A DNA stretch of 18,259 nucleotides from Lachnospiraceae bacterium UBA1718 (GTDB lineage: Bacteria; Bacillota; Clostridia; Lachnospirales; Lachnospiraceae): positions 12,159 to 30,417 of the forward strand of contig DCIU01000066.1 in NCBI GenBank assembly GCA_002317245.1, read 5' to 3'. How positions within the stretch are numbered: position 1 is the stretch's first letter; each line of letters starts with the position of its first letter. The notes below the pieces were generated by a model, which had not been told where the DNA came from, made no database searches, and was given only the letters and a program-made list of their open reading frames with translations. The position numbers and the translations under genes are program-made. Positions 7,346 to 15,032 of this stretch are shown here, piece after piece.

Positions 7346-8752
7346 ATGGGCGGATTTTTTGCGGTAGCATCAAAAGAAGACTGTATGTTTGATGTGTTCT
7401 TTGGAACTGACTATCATTCACATCTTGGTACTAGAAGAGCAGGCTTAGCTGCTTACGGACAGAACGGTTTCGACAGAGCCATTCACAACATTGAGAACTC
7501 ACCATTCAGGACAAAGTTCGAGAGTGATTTTCATAGTATGCATGGTACTCTTGGAATGGGTTGTATCTCAGATTATGAGCCACAGCCACTTATTGTAAGA
7601 TCCCATCACGGCACATATGCAATTAGTACTGTTGGTAAGATTAATAATGTTGATAATCTTGTTAATTCAATATTTGGTAAGGGCAATTGCCATTTCTTAG
7701 AGATGAGTGGTGGAGACATTAATGCTACAGAGCTTGTAGCAGCTCTTATCAACCAGAAGGACAATATTGTTGAGGGAATTAAGTACGCGCAGGAAGTTAT
7801 CGATGGTTCGATGACGATGCTTATCTTAACTCCTAAGGGAATATATGCCGCAAGAGATAAGTTAGGAAGAACTCCTCTGGTACTTGGTAAGAAGGAGGGA
7901 GCTTACTGTGCTTCCTTTGAGTCCTTTGCATATCTTAATCTTGGTTATGAGCCGTTAAGAGAGCTGGGACCTGGAGAAGTAGTAGTTATTACTCCTGAAG
8001 CGGTTGTTACAATGCATAAGCCAGGTACAGAGATGAAGATTTGTACATTCCTCTGGGTATACTACGGATATCCTTCTTCATCATATGAAGGCATAAGCGT
8101 TGAGGAGATGCGCTATAATTGTGGCTCCTTACTTGCCAAGAGAGATAATGTAGAGCCTGATATTGTTGCTGGTGTTCCTGATTCTGGTACAGCTCACGCA
8201 ATTGGATATGCTAATGAGAGTGGAATTCCATTCTCAAGACCTTTTATTAAATACACACCAACATGGCCAAGAAGCTTTATGCCTACTATTCAGAGCAAGC
8301 GTAATCTTATAGCCAAGATGAAGCTTATTCCTGTTCATGATCTGATTAAGGATAAGAGCCTTCTTCTGATTGATGATTCAATCGTTAGAGGCACACAGCT
8401 TCGTGAGACAACAGAATTTTTATATAAGAGTGGCGCAAGAGAGGTTCACATCAGACCAGCATGTCCACCACTTGTATATGGATGTAAGTTCCTTAACTTC
8501 TCAAGATCTTCTTCTGAGATGGATCTCATCACGAGAAGAGTCATTGCAGACAAGGAAGGGGACAATGTCAGTGAGGATACATTGAAGGAATATTGTAATC
8601 CTGATTCTGACAGATATGAATATATGAACGAAGAGATCAGGAAGCAGCTTAACTTCACATCACTTCGCTATCATAGATTAGACGACCTTATGGAATCAGT
8701 CGGAATAGATAAGAGTAAATTGTGTACCTACTGTTGGAACGGAGAGGAGTAA
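7346..8752 (+). CDS. Amidophosphoribosyltransferase (PurF) homologue with a degenerate glutaminase site
   Basis: PurF makes 5-phosphoribosylamine from PRPP and glutamine, the first step of purine synthesis. The 468-residue product aligns over its full length. The phosphoribosyltransferase half is intact: GVPDSG at 276-281, PRPP loop LLIDDSIVRGTQ at 340-351, and the four cysteines that bind the [4Fe-4S] cluster in Bacillus PurF (C233, C380, C460, C463). The N-terminal Ntn domain is recognisable, but its active site is not. The nucleophile Cys of CGVFGI is Gly in MGGFFAV, the QHRG loop reads LGTRRAG, HNGN reads TVGK, and SDTE reads NATE. It may use free ammonia, a separate glutaminase, or have another role. 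ATG 7346 is chosen over in-frame TTG 7313 because GGAG lies five bases upstream. Its stop overlaps or abuts gpmI, so the two are co-transcribed. Confidence 0.9.
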   Translation: MGGFFAVASKEDCMFDVFFGTDYHSHLGTRRAGLAAYGQNGFDRAIHNIENSPFRTKFESDFHSMHGTLGMGCISDYEPQPLIVRSHHGTYAISTVGKINNVDNLVNSIFGKGNCHFLEMSGGDINATELVAALINQKDNIVEGIKYAQEVIDGSMTMLILTPKGIYAARDKLGRTPLVLGKKEGAYCASFESFAYLNLGYEPLRELGPGEVVVITPEAVVTMHKPGTEMKICTFLWVYYGYPSSSYEGISVEEMRYNCGSLLAKRDNVEPDIVAGVPDSGTAHAIGYANESGIPFSRPFIKYTPTWPRSFMPTIQSKRNLIAKMKLIPVHDLIKDKSLLLIDDSIVRGTQLRETTEFLYKSGAREVHIRPACPPLVYGCKFLNFSRSSSEMDLITRRVIADKEGDNVSEDTLKEYCNPDSDRYEYMNEEIRKQLNFTSLRYHRLDDLMESVGIDKSKLCTYCWNGEE

Positions 8753-8757
8753 TGGGT

Positions 8758-10314
8758 ATGAATAAGAAACCAGTTGTATTACTTATCCTTGATGGATATG
8801 GATTAAATGACAAGACAGAGGGCAACGCTATTGCCCAGGCTAAGACACCTGTAATGGACAGACTTATGAAGGACTGCCCATATGTTAAGGGTTATGCCAG
8901 CGGAATGGCTGTAGGTCTTCCAGATGGCCAGATGGGTAACTCTGAGGTTGGCCACCTTAATATGGGTGCTGGCCGTATTGTATATCAGGAGCTTACAAGA
9001 ATCACTAAGGAGATTCAGGATGGAGTATTCTTCGAGAATCCTGGTTTGATGGAAGCTATTGAGAACTGCAAGAAGAATGGCAGCGCACTTCATATGTTTG
9101 GTCTCTTATCAGACGGCGGTGTTCATAGCCATAATACACATCTCTACGGACTTCTTGAGTTAGCTAAGAGAAATGGCCTTGATAAGGTATATGTTCATGC
9201 ATTCCTTGATGGACGTGATACACCACCTGCATCAGGTAAGGGATTCGTAGAGGATCTTGAGGCAGAGATGGCTAAGATTGGCGTTGGTAAGGTAGCTTCT
9301 GTTCATGGAAGATACTATGCAATGGACAGAGATAATAACTATGACCGTGTTCAGAAGGCTTATGTAGCTCTTACAACAGGCGAAGGCCTTAAGGCTGCTT
9401 CTGCAACAGAGGGTATTCAGAAGTCTTATGACGATGGAGTTACAGATGAGTTCGTAGTACCAATGGTAGTAGAGGAGGCAGGGGAACCTGTAGCTACAAT
9501 TAAGGATGGCGATTCTGTTATCTTCTATAACTTCCGTCCAGATAGAGCAAGAGAGATCACAAGAGCTTTCTGTGATGATGATTTCAAGGGCTTTGATCGT
9601 AAGAGACTTGATATTAAGTATGTATGTTTCTCAGAGTATGATCCAACAATTCCTAACAAGACTGTTGCATTCCATAAGGTTGAGATTACTAATACATTCG
9701 GTGAGTGGCTTGCAGCTAAGGGCATGAAGCAGGCTCGTATTGCTGAGACAGAGAAGTATGCTCATGTAACATTCTTCTTCAATGGTGGTATTGAGGCTCC
9801 AAACGAAGGTGAGGAGAGAATCCTTGTTAATTCACCTAAGTATGTTCCAACATATGATAAGAAGCCTCGTATGGCTGTTTACACAGTTGCTGATAAGCTT
9901 TCTGAGGCTATTACAGCTAAGGATGAGAATGGCAACGGTGTATATGATGTAATCATCTGTAACTTCGCTAATCCTGATATGGTTGGTCATACAGGTGTAC
10001 TTGAGTCTGCTATTAAGGCTATTGAAGCAGTAGATGAGTGTGTTGGTGAGGTTGCAGCATTAGTAGAGGAAGTTGGCGGTGCAATGTTCATCTGCGCTGA
10101 TCACGGTAATGCAGAGCAGTTAGTTGATTATGAGACAGGTGCTCCATTCACAGCTCATACAACTAATCCAGTTCCATTTATCCTTGTAAATGGTCCAGAA
10201 GGAGCTAAGCTTGCTGAGGATGGCTGCCTTGCAGATATCATTCCAACACTCATTGATATTATGGGTGAGGAGCAGCCTAAGGAGATGACAGGTAAGTCAC
10301 TTCTTGTTAGATAA
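8758..10314 (+). CDS. gpmI: 2,3-bisphosphoglycerate-independent phosphoglycerate mutase
   Basis: GpmI interconverts 3- and 2-phosphoglycerate in glycolysis and gluconeogenesis with two divalent metals (Mn) and a phosphoserine intermediate. The 518-residue product has the normal length. Motifs are LLILDGYGLN (metal ligand Asp12), GQMGNSEVGHLNMGAGR (nucleophile Ser62), HAFLDGRDTPP, FYNFRPDRAREI, NPDMVGHTG, the metal-binding DHGNAEQ from Asp448, and AHTTNPVPF. Starting at ATG 8758 gives Asp12 and Ser62, the same numbers as in the Geobacillus enzyme, and GAGGAG lies eight bases upstream. An in-frame ATG at 8752, overlapping the previous stop, would add two residues and cannot be excluded. It is translationally close-coupled to the PurF homologue. 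Codon use is strongly biased, as in pckA, indicating high expression. Confidence 0.97.
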   Translation: MNKKPVVLLILDGYGLNDKTEGNAIAQAKTPVMDRLMKDCPYVKGYASGMAVGLPDGQMGNSEVGHLNMGAGRIVYQELTRITKEIQDGVFFENPGLMEAIENCKKNGSALHMFGLLSDGGVHSHNTHLYGLLELAKRNGLDKVYVHAFLDGRDTPPASGKGFVEDLEAEMAKIGVGKVASVHGRYYAMDRDNNYDRVQKAYVALTTGEGLKAASATEGIQKSYDDGVTDEFVVPMVVEEAGEPVATIKDGDSVIFYNFRPDRAREITRAFCDDDFKGFDRKRLDIKYVCFSEYDPTIPNKTVAFHKVEITNTFGEWLAAKGMKQARIAETEKYAHVTFFFNGGIEAPNEGEERILVNSPKYVPTYDKKPRMAVYTVADKLSEAITAKDENGNGVYDVIICNFANPDMVGHTGVLESAIKAIEAVDECVGEVAALVEEVGGAMFICADHGNAEQLVDYETGAPFTAHTTNPVPFILVNGPEGAKLAEDGCLADIIPTLIDIMGEEQPKEMTGKSLLVR

Positions 10315-10321
10315 AAACATC

Positions 10322-10350
10322 TTGAAATCCATGGTACAATATGTTACACT
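10322..10350 (+). promoter_or_regulatory. Promoter of secG
   Basis: TTGAAA (10322-10327), a 17-base spacer and TACACT (10345-10350) with an upstream TG (TGtTACACT) form a good extended -10 promoter. Transcription would start near 10357. No clear terminator of gpmI lies between the gpmI stop (10314) and this promoter. Confidence 0.65.
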
Positions 10351-10382
10351 AGTTCGTGCATGATTAATTGGAGGAATTATCA

Positions 10383-10622
10383 ATGGAAGTTTTAAGAACT
10401 ATTTTAACAATAATTTTTATTATCATATGTTTAGCGTTAACAGCAATTGTACTTATGCAGGAAGGTAAGGCTGCAGGACTTGGAGCAATTAGTGGAGCTG
10501 CTGAGTCATACTGGGGTAAGAACAAGGGTCGTTCTATGGAGGGCGCGCTTGTTAAGATCACAAGATGGCTTGTTGTAGCATTCATTATTATTTCAATTAT
10601 CCTGAATATTAAGAGATTCTAA
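10383..10622 (+). CDS. secG: Protein-export membrane protein SecG
   Basis: SecG is the small non-essential subunit of the SecYEG channel. It assists SecA-driven export across the cytoplasmic membrane. The 79-residue product has the family layout: TM1 (about 3-24), a cytoplasmic loop with LMQEGKAAGLGAISG and SYWGKNKGRS, then TM2 (about 57-76) ending in KRF. ATG 10383 has GGAGG eight bases upstream; a TTG five codons earlier is in frame but overlaps the Shine-Dalgarno. It heads the conserved secG-rnr-smpB-ssrA group, although a strong terminator separates it from rnr. Confidence 0.95.
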   Translation: MEVLRTILTIIFIIICLALTAIVLMQEGKAAGLGAISGAAESYWGKNKGRSMEGALVKITRWLVVAFIIISIILNIKRF

Positions 10623-10633
10623 TCTAGCTTTTT

Positions 10634-10667
10634 AGCCCTTGCGTAGTATATGCGCAAGGGCTTTTTT
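10634..10667 (+). terminator. Intrinsic terminator between secG and rnr
   Basis: A perfect 10-bp stem AGCCCTTGCG/CGCAAGGGCT with a nine-base loop is followed by six T residues. It ends 14 bases before the rnr ATG, leaving no room for a separate promoter between them. Confidence 0.93.
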
Positions 10668-10681
10668 GATTTAGGAGTAAG

Positions 10682-12835
10682 ATGAGTAAGAGTAGACAGG
10701 AAAGAAAAAATATAATATTGGAATTAATGAATAATGAGTTCTATGTACCTATGAAGGAGAAGGAACTCGCTGTTATGCTGCAGGTAGAGCCAGAAGACAG
10801 ACCAGTGTTAAGCGAGATTCTTGGGGAGCTGCTGCTTGAGCAGAAGATAGAGATAAGCAAACGTGGTAAGTACCAGATACTTGATCCTAAGAATGTTAAG
10901 ACAGAAGGACTTATCACCGGTACATTTATCAGTAATTCAAGGGGCTTTGGCTTCGTAGAGGTAGATGGAAGAGAGGATGATCTCTTTATTCCAGAACAGT
11001 ACACAGGTAATGCCTTCCACCTTGATATTGTGCAGGTGCAGTTACTGCCTGGAAGCAGGGGCAAGAGGACTGAGGCCAAGGTGGTTAATGTACTTGAGCG
11101 TGGCATGGGTGAAATTGTTGGAACATATCAGAAATCCAACAGGAGTTTCGGATTCGTTGTGCCTGATAATACCAAGTTGGACAGTGATATATATGTCCGC
11201 GTAGAGGATAGCATAGGGGCTGTGGATGGCCACAAGGTAGTAGTAGAGATTACTAACTATGGTGACAAAAACAAAAGCCCAGAGGGAAAAATCACTGAGA
11301 TCCTTGGCCATATTAATGATCCGGGAGTGGATATTATCTCTATTGTTAAGGGATTTGGCATTAATAGTGAATTTCCTGAGAAGGTCATGAATCAGGCGGC
11401 AAGGGTTAAGGACGCCATTATAGAAGCTGATACATATGGACGAGAGGATCTTCGCGATACTGTAATGGTAACCATTGATGGCGAGGATGCCAAGGATCTG
11501 GATGATGCGGTATCACTATCAATGGATGGGGATAACTATGTACTTGGTGTCCACATTGCAGACGTTAGTAACTATGTTCAGGAGAATTCTGCCCTTGACC
11601 ATGAAGCCTTAGACAGAGGTACCAGCGTATATCTTGTGGACAGAGTAATACCTATGCTTCCACACAGACTATCCAACGGCATTTGTTCACTTAATGCAGG
11701 CGAGGACAGACTTGCGCTTAGCTGTATTATGACTATTGATCCTAAGGGTAAGACTCTTGATTATAGAATTGTTGAATCTGTAATCAGGGTAAACCACAGG
11801 TTGAGTTACACATCTGTTAATAAGATGATAACATTAGGTGACGAAGGGGAGAGAGCCAAGTATGCTGACGTGGCAGACATGCTTGATAAGATGCTTGAAC
11901 TGTCTCTGATAATCCGTAGCCAGAGGAAGAAGAGAGGGTCCATTGACTTCGACTTCGAAGAGAGCAAGATTATACTCGATGAGAATGGTAAGCCGGTAGA
12001 TATTAAGCCTTATGAACGTAATGCGGCAACCAGGCTGATTGAGGATTTCATGTTAATGGCCAATGAGACAGTTGCCAGCCATTTTTACTGGCTTGAAGTT
12101 CCATTCGTATACAGGACACATGATACTCCTGATCCTGAGAAGATTCAGAAGCTGGCATCCTTCATTAATAATTATGGCTATCATATTCACGTAGGTAAGG
12201 ATGAGATTCATCCTAAGGAGATGCAGAAGCTTCTCTGTGAAATAGAGGGTACTCAGATAGAGGATATGATTGCAAGAGTGGCGCTAAGAAGTATGAAGCA
12301 GGCCAAGTATACTACAGAATGCACCGGACACTTCGGACTGGCATGTCAGTATTACTGTCATTTCACTTCGCCAATTCGCCGATATCCTGATCTACAGATT
12401 CATCGTATTATTAAGGATCAGATTAGGGGACGCCTTAAGAAGGAGAAGATAGCACATTATGGTAAGATACTTGACAATGTTGCTGATCATTCATCCAAGA
12501 TGGAGAGACGTGCCGATGAGGCTGAGAGAGAGACTAATAAGCTCAAAAAGGCTCAGTATATGGAATCTCGCATTGGAGAGGAGTATGATGGTATTGTATC
12601 TGGAGTTACTGAATGGGGAATCTATGTTGAACTTCCTAATACGGTAGAGGGCATGGTGCATGTCTCCAAGCTCCCAGGCGACTACTACGTTTATGATGAG
12701 AATACATATGAGATGAAGGGAACGAGACATGGTCGCAGTTATGAACTTGGACAGCCGGTTAGAATACGTGTAGCCAGTGTTGATACATTCTTACGTACAA
12801 TAGATTTTGACATTGTAGAAGAGGATTCAGAATAA
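10682..12835 (+). CDS. rnr: Ribonuclease R (RNB-family 3'-5' exoribonuclease)
   Basis: RNase R degrades structured RNA from the 3' end, takes part in rRNA and mRNA quality control, and works with tmRNA-SmpB on nonstop mRNA. The 717-residue product shows an N-terminal winged helix (about 1-75), cold-shock/OB domains (about 75-225; e.g. TGTFISNSRGFGFVEVDG), the RNB catalytic domain with TIDGEDAKDLDDAVS (Asp266, Asp269, Asp272, Asp274, Asp275 around the metal site) and the family signature HFTSPIRRYPDLQIHR, then a C-terminal S1 domain (GIVSGVTEWGIYVELPN). It is shorter than the E. coli protein and lacks the long Lys-rich tail. ATG 10682 has AGGAG four bases upstream. Its stop directly abuts the smpB ATG, so the two are coupled. 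Confidence 0.96.
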   Translation: MSKSRQERKNIILELMNNEFYVPMKEKELAVMLQVEPEDRPVLSEILGELLLEQKIEISKRGKYQILDPKNVKTEGLITGTFISNSRGFGFVEVDGREDDLFIPEQYTGNAFHLDIVQVQLLPGSRGKRTEAKVVNVLERGMGEIVGTYQKSNRSFGFVVPDNTKLDSDIYVRVEDSIGAVDGHKVVVEITNYGDKNKSPEGKITEILGHINDPGVDIISIVKGFGINSEFPEKVMNQAARVKDAIIEADTYGREDLRDTVMVTIDGEDAKDLDDAVSLSMDGDNYVLGVHIADVSNYVQENSALDHEALDRGTSVYLVDRVIPMLPHRLSNGICSLNAGEDRLALSCIMTIDPKGKTLDYRIVESVIRVNHRLSYTSVNKMITLGDEGERAKYADVADMLDKMLELSLIIRSQRKKRGSIDFDFEESKIILDENGKPVDIKPYERNAATRLIEDFMLMANETVASHFYWLEVPFVYRTHDTPDPEKIQKLASFINNYGYHIHVGKDEIHPKEMQKLLCEIEGTQIEDMIARVALRSMKQAKYTTECTGHFGLACQYYCHFTSPIRRYPDLQIHRIIKDQIRGRLKKEKIAHYGKILDNVADHSSKMERRADEAERETNKLKKAQYMESRIGEEYDGIVSGVTEWGIYVELPNTVEGMVHVSKLPGDYYVYDENTYEMKGTRHGRSYELGQPVRIRVASVDTFLRTIDFDIVEEDSE

Positions 12836-13297
12836 ATGAAAGAAGCAATGAAGCTAATAGCTAATAATAAAAAAGCTTACCATGATTATTTTGTAGATGA
12901 GAAATATGAGACAGGCTTGGTGCTTCATGGTACTGAGGTCAAGAGCTTACGCCTTGGCCAATGCAGTATCAAGGAGGCCTTCGTTCGAATTGAGAACGGT
13001 GAAGTCTGGATATATGGAATGCATATAAGTCCTTATGAGAAGGGTAATATCTTCAATAAGGATCCAATGCGTCCGAAGAAATTACTAATGCATAAGAGCG
13101 AGATTAATAAGCTTCTTGGAAGAATTAAGGAGAAGGGATTCACCCTGGTTCCTCTGCAGGTGTATTTCAAGGATGGAAGAGCTAAACTCGAGATTGGTCT
13201 GTGTCGTGGTAAGAAGCTCTACGACAAGAGGAACGACATAGCAAAACGCGATATGCAGAGGGAGGCAGAGAGAGAGTTTAAAGTGCGCAATTTGTGA
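12836..13297 (+). CDS. smpB: SsrA-binding protein SmpB
   Basis: SmpB binds the tRNA-like end of tmRNA and places it in stalled ribosomes for trans-translation. The 153-residue product has family hallmarks: NNKKAYHDYFVDEKYETG, LHGTEVKSLRLGQCSIKEAF, GMHISPYEKGN, KLLMHKSEI, the Gly-rich GLCRGKKLYDKR, and the basic C-terminal tail (RDMQREAEREFKVRNL) that enters the mRNA channel. ATG 12836 follows the rnr stop with no gap and the product matches known SmpB N-termini. The Shine-Dalgarno (AGAGGA inside the rnr end) is about ten bases away, so coupling to rnr translation is likely. ssrA itself starts 46 bases downstream. Confidence 0.97.
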   Translation: MKEAMKLIANNKKAYHDYFVDEKYETGLVLHGTEVKSLRLGQCSIKEAFVRIENGEVWIYGMHISPYEKGNIFNKDPMRPKKLLMHKSEINKLLGRIKEKGFTLVPLQVYFKDGRAKLEIGLCRGKKLYDKRNDIAKRDMQREAEREFKVRNL

Positions 13298-13305
13298 TTA
13301 TATTA

Positions 13306-13334
13306 TTGATATAGTCAAATGTGTACTGTAAAAT
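13306..13334 (+). promoter_or_regulatory. Promoter of ssrA
   Basis: TTGATA (13306-13311), a 17-base spacer and TAAAAT (13329-13334) lie just upstream of the tmRNA 5' end at 13344. A TATAAT at 13334-13339 overlaps but lacks a matched -35. A separate ssrA promoter fits the high tmRNA demand. Confidence 0.6.
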
Positions 13335-13343
13335 ATAATACAA

Positions 13344-13679
13344 GGGCCAGTCAAGGTTTCGACGGGGTTTTGGAATCTGGAGAAGCAAGCCGTTGCGACA
13401 CGTTAATCGCACAATTAAAATTAAACGCTAACGAAAATTTAGCATACGCTGCCTAGTTTGCAGCTGTCTGACTTAGTGCACTCACACATTAAGACCCAGG
13501 CATCGACTATGTGAGAAACGACGCATGCAAAGCTTTGAGCGTGCGGGCGTATTATGAAGCTACTGAATGTATACAGGCGCTTATCACTGTATACAGGAGG
13601 GAATGTTAACCGGTAAGCTAAGCTTGTAGAAGTACGGTGGAAGGGGCTTCGGACACGGGTTCGACTCCCGTCTGGTCCA
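13344..13679 (+). ncRNA. ssrA: Transfer-messenger RNA (tmRNA), tag ANENLAYAA
   Basis: tmRNA rescues stalled ribosomes and adds a degradation tag. The 5' acceptor strand GGGCCAG (13344-13350) pairs with CTGGTCC (13672-13678) with one G-U pair. The conserved GGTTTCGACGGGG follows the 5' end, and the T arm ACGGG-TTCGACT-CCCGT lies near the 3' end. The tag reading frame starts at the resume codon GCT 13427 and reads ANENLAYAA then TAG (13454-13456). The pseudoknot region contains a hairpin TGTATACAG/CTGTATACA (13568-13576 with 13587-13595). The 3' CCA does not appear to be encoded (discriminator A, then CTT), so it would need CCA addition. The PilZ gene begins 22 bases after the end. Confidence 0.95.
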
Positions 13680-13701
13680 CTTAAGCACAGGGGTGTATGT
13701 A

Positions 13702-14391
13702 ATGCTAATTAGTGACATTACTGTTGGGGCAAAAATTCAGATAGTAGTGGGTATAGGCATGCAGCAACTTGAGTTTGCTACTACGGTTGCTGAGGTATTT
13801 GATGGTCTGTTTTATGCTGAACCTATATTTCAGGATGAGAAGATGCTTGGTTTTGGAACCAAGGGTCTTGTTTTGTCGCTTATTGTTACTGATGAAGAGA
13901 ATGGAAGAGCCTGGCAGTTCAACAATATTAAGATAAGGAATATTAAGACTGCTGAAGAGAAGCTCTTTCACGAGGTATCCTGCAAGACAGAAGGCAGGGC
14001 AATTAATCGAAGAGGAGCCCACAGGGTGTGGGTAGGTGAACCTGGTGTAGCCATTATTGGTTTAGGAGGTTCACAGATAGATGTAACCATTAAGGATGTT
14101 AGCACAAGTGGCATTGCTTTTGTGTGCAGCAGTGACGTTGAGGTGACGGATGGATCAGTTGTTCATCTGACCTTCAGGGATCCAGACATTAATACAAGAT
14201 TCGAGATAAGTGCAATTGTTGTCAGATCTATGGAGCTAGAGAGAACAAGAATGGTCTATGGCTGTAAGCTTAATATGGAGAGTTCTGCCATTGCCAAGTA
14301 TGTTAATGAGAAGCAGAGACTCAAGCTTAAGTCCGCAAGGCAGGGTATGTCGGCAGATGTATTAGCTGAGAGAAGAAGACAGAGGTCGTAA
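13702..14391 (+). CDS. PilZ domain protein (c-di-GMP receptor, YcgR-like layout)
   Basis: PilZ domains bind cyclic di-GMP and link it to motility, surface polymers or secretion. The 229-residue product has an N-terminal beta-rich domain (about 1-95), resembling the YcgR-N region, and a PilZ domain from about 100 to 210. The two binding motifs are present: R104-GAH-R108 (RxxxR) and D132-V-S134-TS-G137 (DxSxxG). The C-terminus is basic (RLKLKSARQ, RRRQRS). No membrane segment is seen. ATG 13702 is preferred because AGGGG (13689-13693) sits eight bases upstream; an in-frame GTG at 13693 overlaps that site. No promoter or terminator is visible between ssrA and this gene. Its stop overlaps the next ATG by one base (TAATG), so the two products are probably made together. 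No flagellar or cellulose genes are in view to say what it controls. Confidence 0.88.
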   Translation: MLISDITVGAKIQIVVGIGMQQLEFATTVAEVFDGLFYAEPIFQDEKMLGFGTKGLVLSLIVTDEENGRAWQFNNIKIRNIKTAEEKLFHEVSCKTEGRAINRRGAHRVWVGEPGVAIIGLGGSQIDVTIKDVSTSGIAFVCSSDVEVTDGSVVHLTFRDPDINTRFEISAIVVRSMELERTRMVYGCKLNMESSAIAKYVNEKQRLKLKSARQGMSADVLAERRRQRS

Positions 14392-14990
14392 TGGACGATA
14401 ATATGAGAAAAGAATTCACTGTTAATGGATTCACTTTTGGTTCAGCAACAGATGTTGACCTGGCTAAGAATGAACTGGCAACTGTGAAGTATATCGACAA
14501 GAAGATAGAGAATCGTAGCGCTGATACGATTCTTTCTGTTTATCAGGGGGCAATTGAACGTAAGATGTTCCGTACGCCAGTTGGTTATTCTTATATGCAT
14601 GACCTGCAGAAGAGAATGGCTGCCCTTGGCATGAAGAAAGACCAGATTCCAGGAGTGCCGCTCTATCAGGTATACAATAATCAGATTGCAGAGGACGTTA
14701 AGCATTCTGACAGGGATGTTACTGTATCTAAGAAGAAAAAACGCGATGCACTTAAGGCTAAGAACAGGAATCTGACTATTGCAGTTATTGTAATGGCTAT
14801 AATAATTATAGCTTTGTTTGTTATATCACTTAATGCAAGCGCACCTAATATACTCAATTACCGCAATAATATCCAGAATGAATATGCAGCCTGGGAGGAA
14901 GAACTGACAGAGCGTGAGAATACTGTCAGGGAGAAGGAGAGAGAACTTAACATAGTTTATCAGAATGACTCATCCCAGGACACAGAATAG
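14391..14990 (+). CDS. Hypothetical single-TM protein coupled to the PilZ gene
   Basis: No family is recognised. The 199-residue product has a cytoplasmic N-terminal part (1-113) with helices around 21-60 and 70-105, a strongly basic patch KKKKRDALKAKNR (114-126), one hydrophobic segment at about 128-148, and an outer tail of about 50 residues. That tail is a predicted coiled coil (about 158-188, rich in Glu and Arg: EEELTERENTVREKERE). The basic patch predicts the N-terminus inside. There is no signal peptidase site. ATG 14391 overlaps the PilZ stop and has AGAGG five bases upstream, so coupled translation and a physical or functional link to the PilZ protein are likely but inferred. The next gene, a response regulator, has its own -10-like site. 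Confidence 0.75.
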   Translation: MDDNMRKEFTVNGFTFGSATDVDLAKNELATVKYIDKKIENRSADTILSVYQGAIERKMFRTPVGYSYMHDLQKRMAALGMKKDQIPGVPLYQVYNNQIAEDVKHSDRDVTVSKKKKRDALKAKNRNLTIAVIVMAIIIIALFVISLNASAPNILNYRNNIQNEYAAWEEELTERENTVREKERELNIVYQNDSSQDTE

Positions 14991-15004
14991 TCACAAAGAA
15001 CGCA

Positions 15005-15010
15005 TATAAT
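15005..15010 (+). promoter_or_regulatory. Possible -10 box upstream of the response regulator
   Basis: A perfect TATAAT lies 28 bases before the ATG at 15033. The matching -35 region (14982-14987, ACAGAA) is poor, so this promoter would need an activator, such as the regulator itself, or may be chance. Confidence 0.35.
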
Positions 15011-15032
15011 TACTCTATTGGAGGATTTTTCT

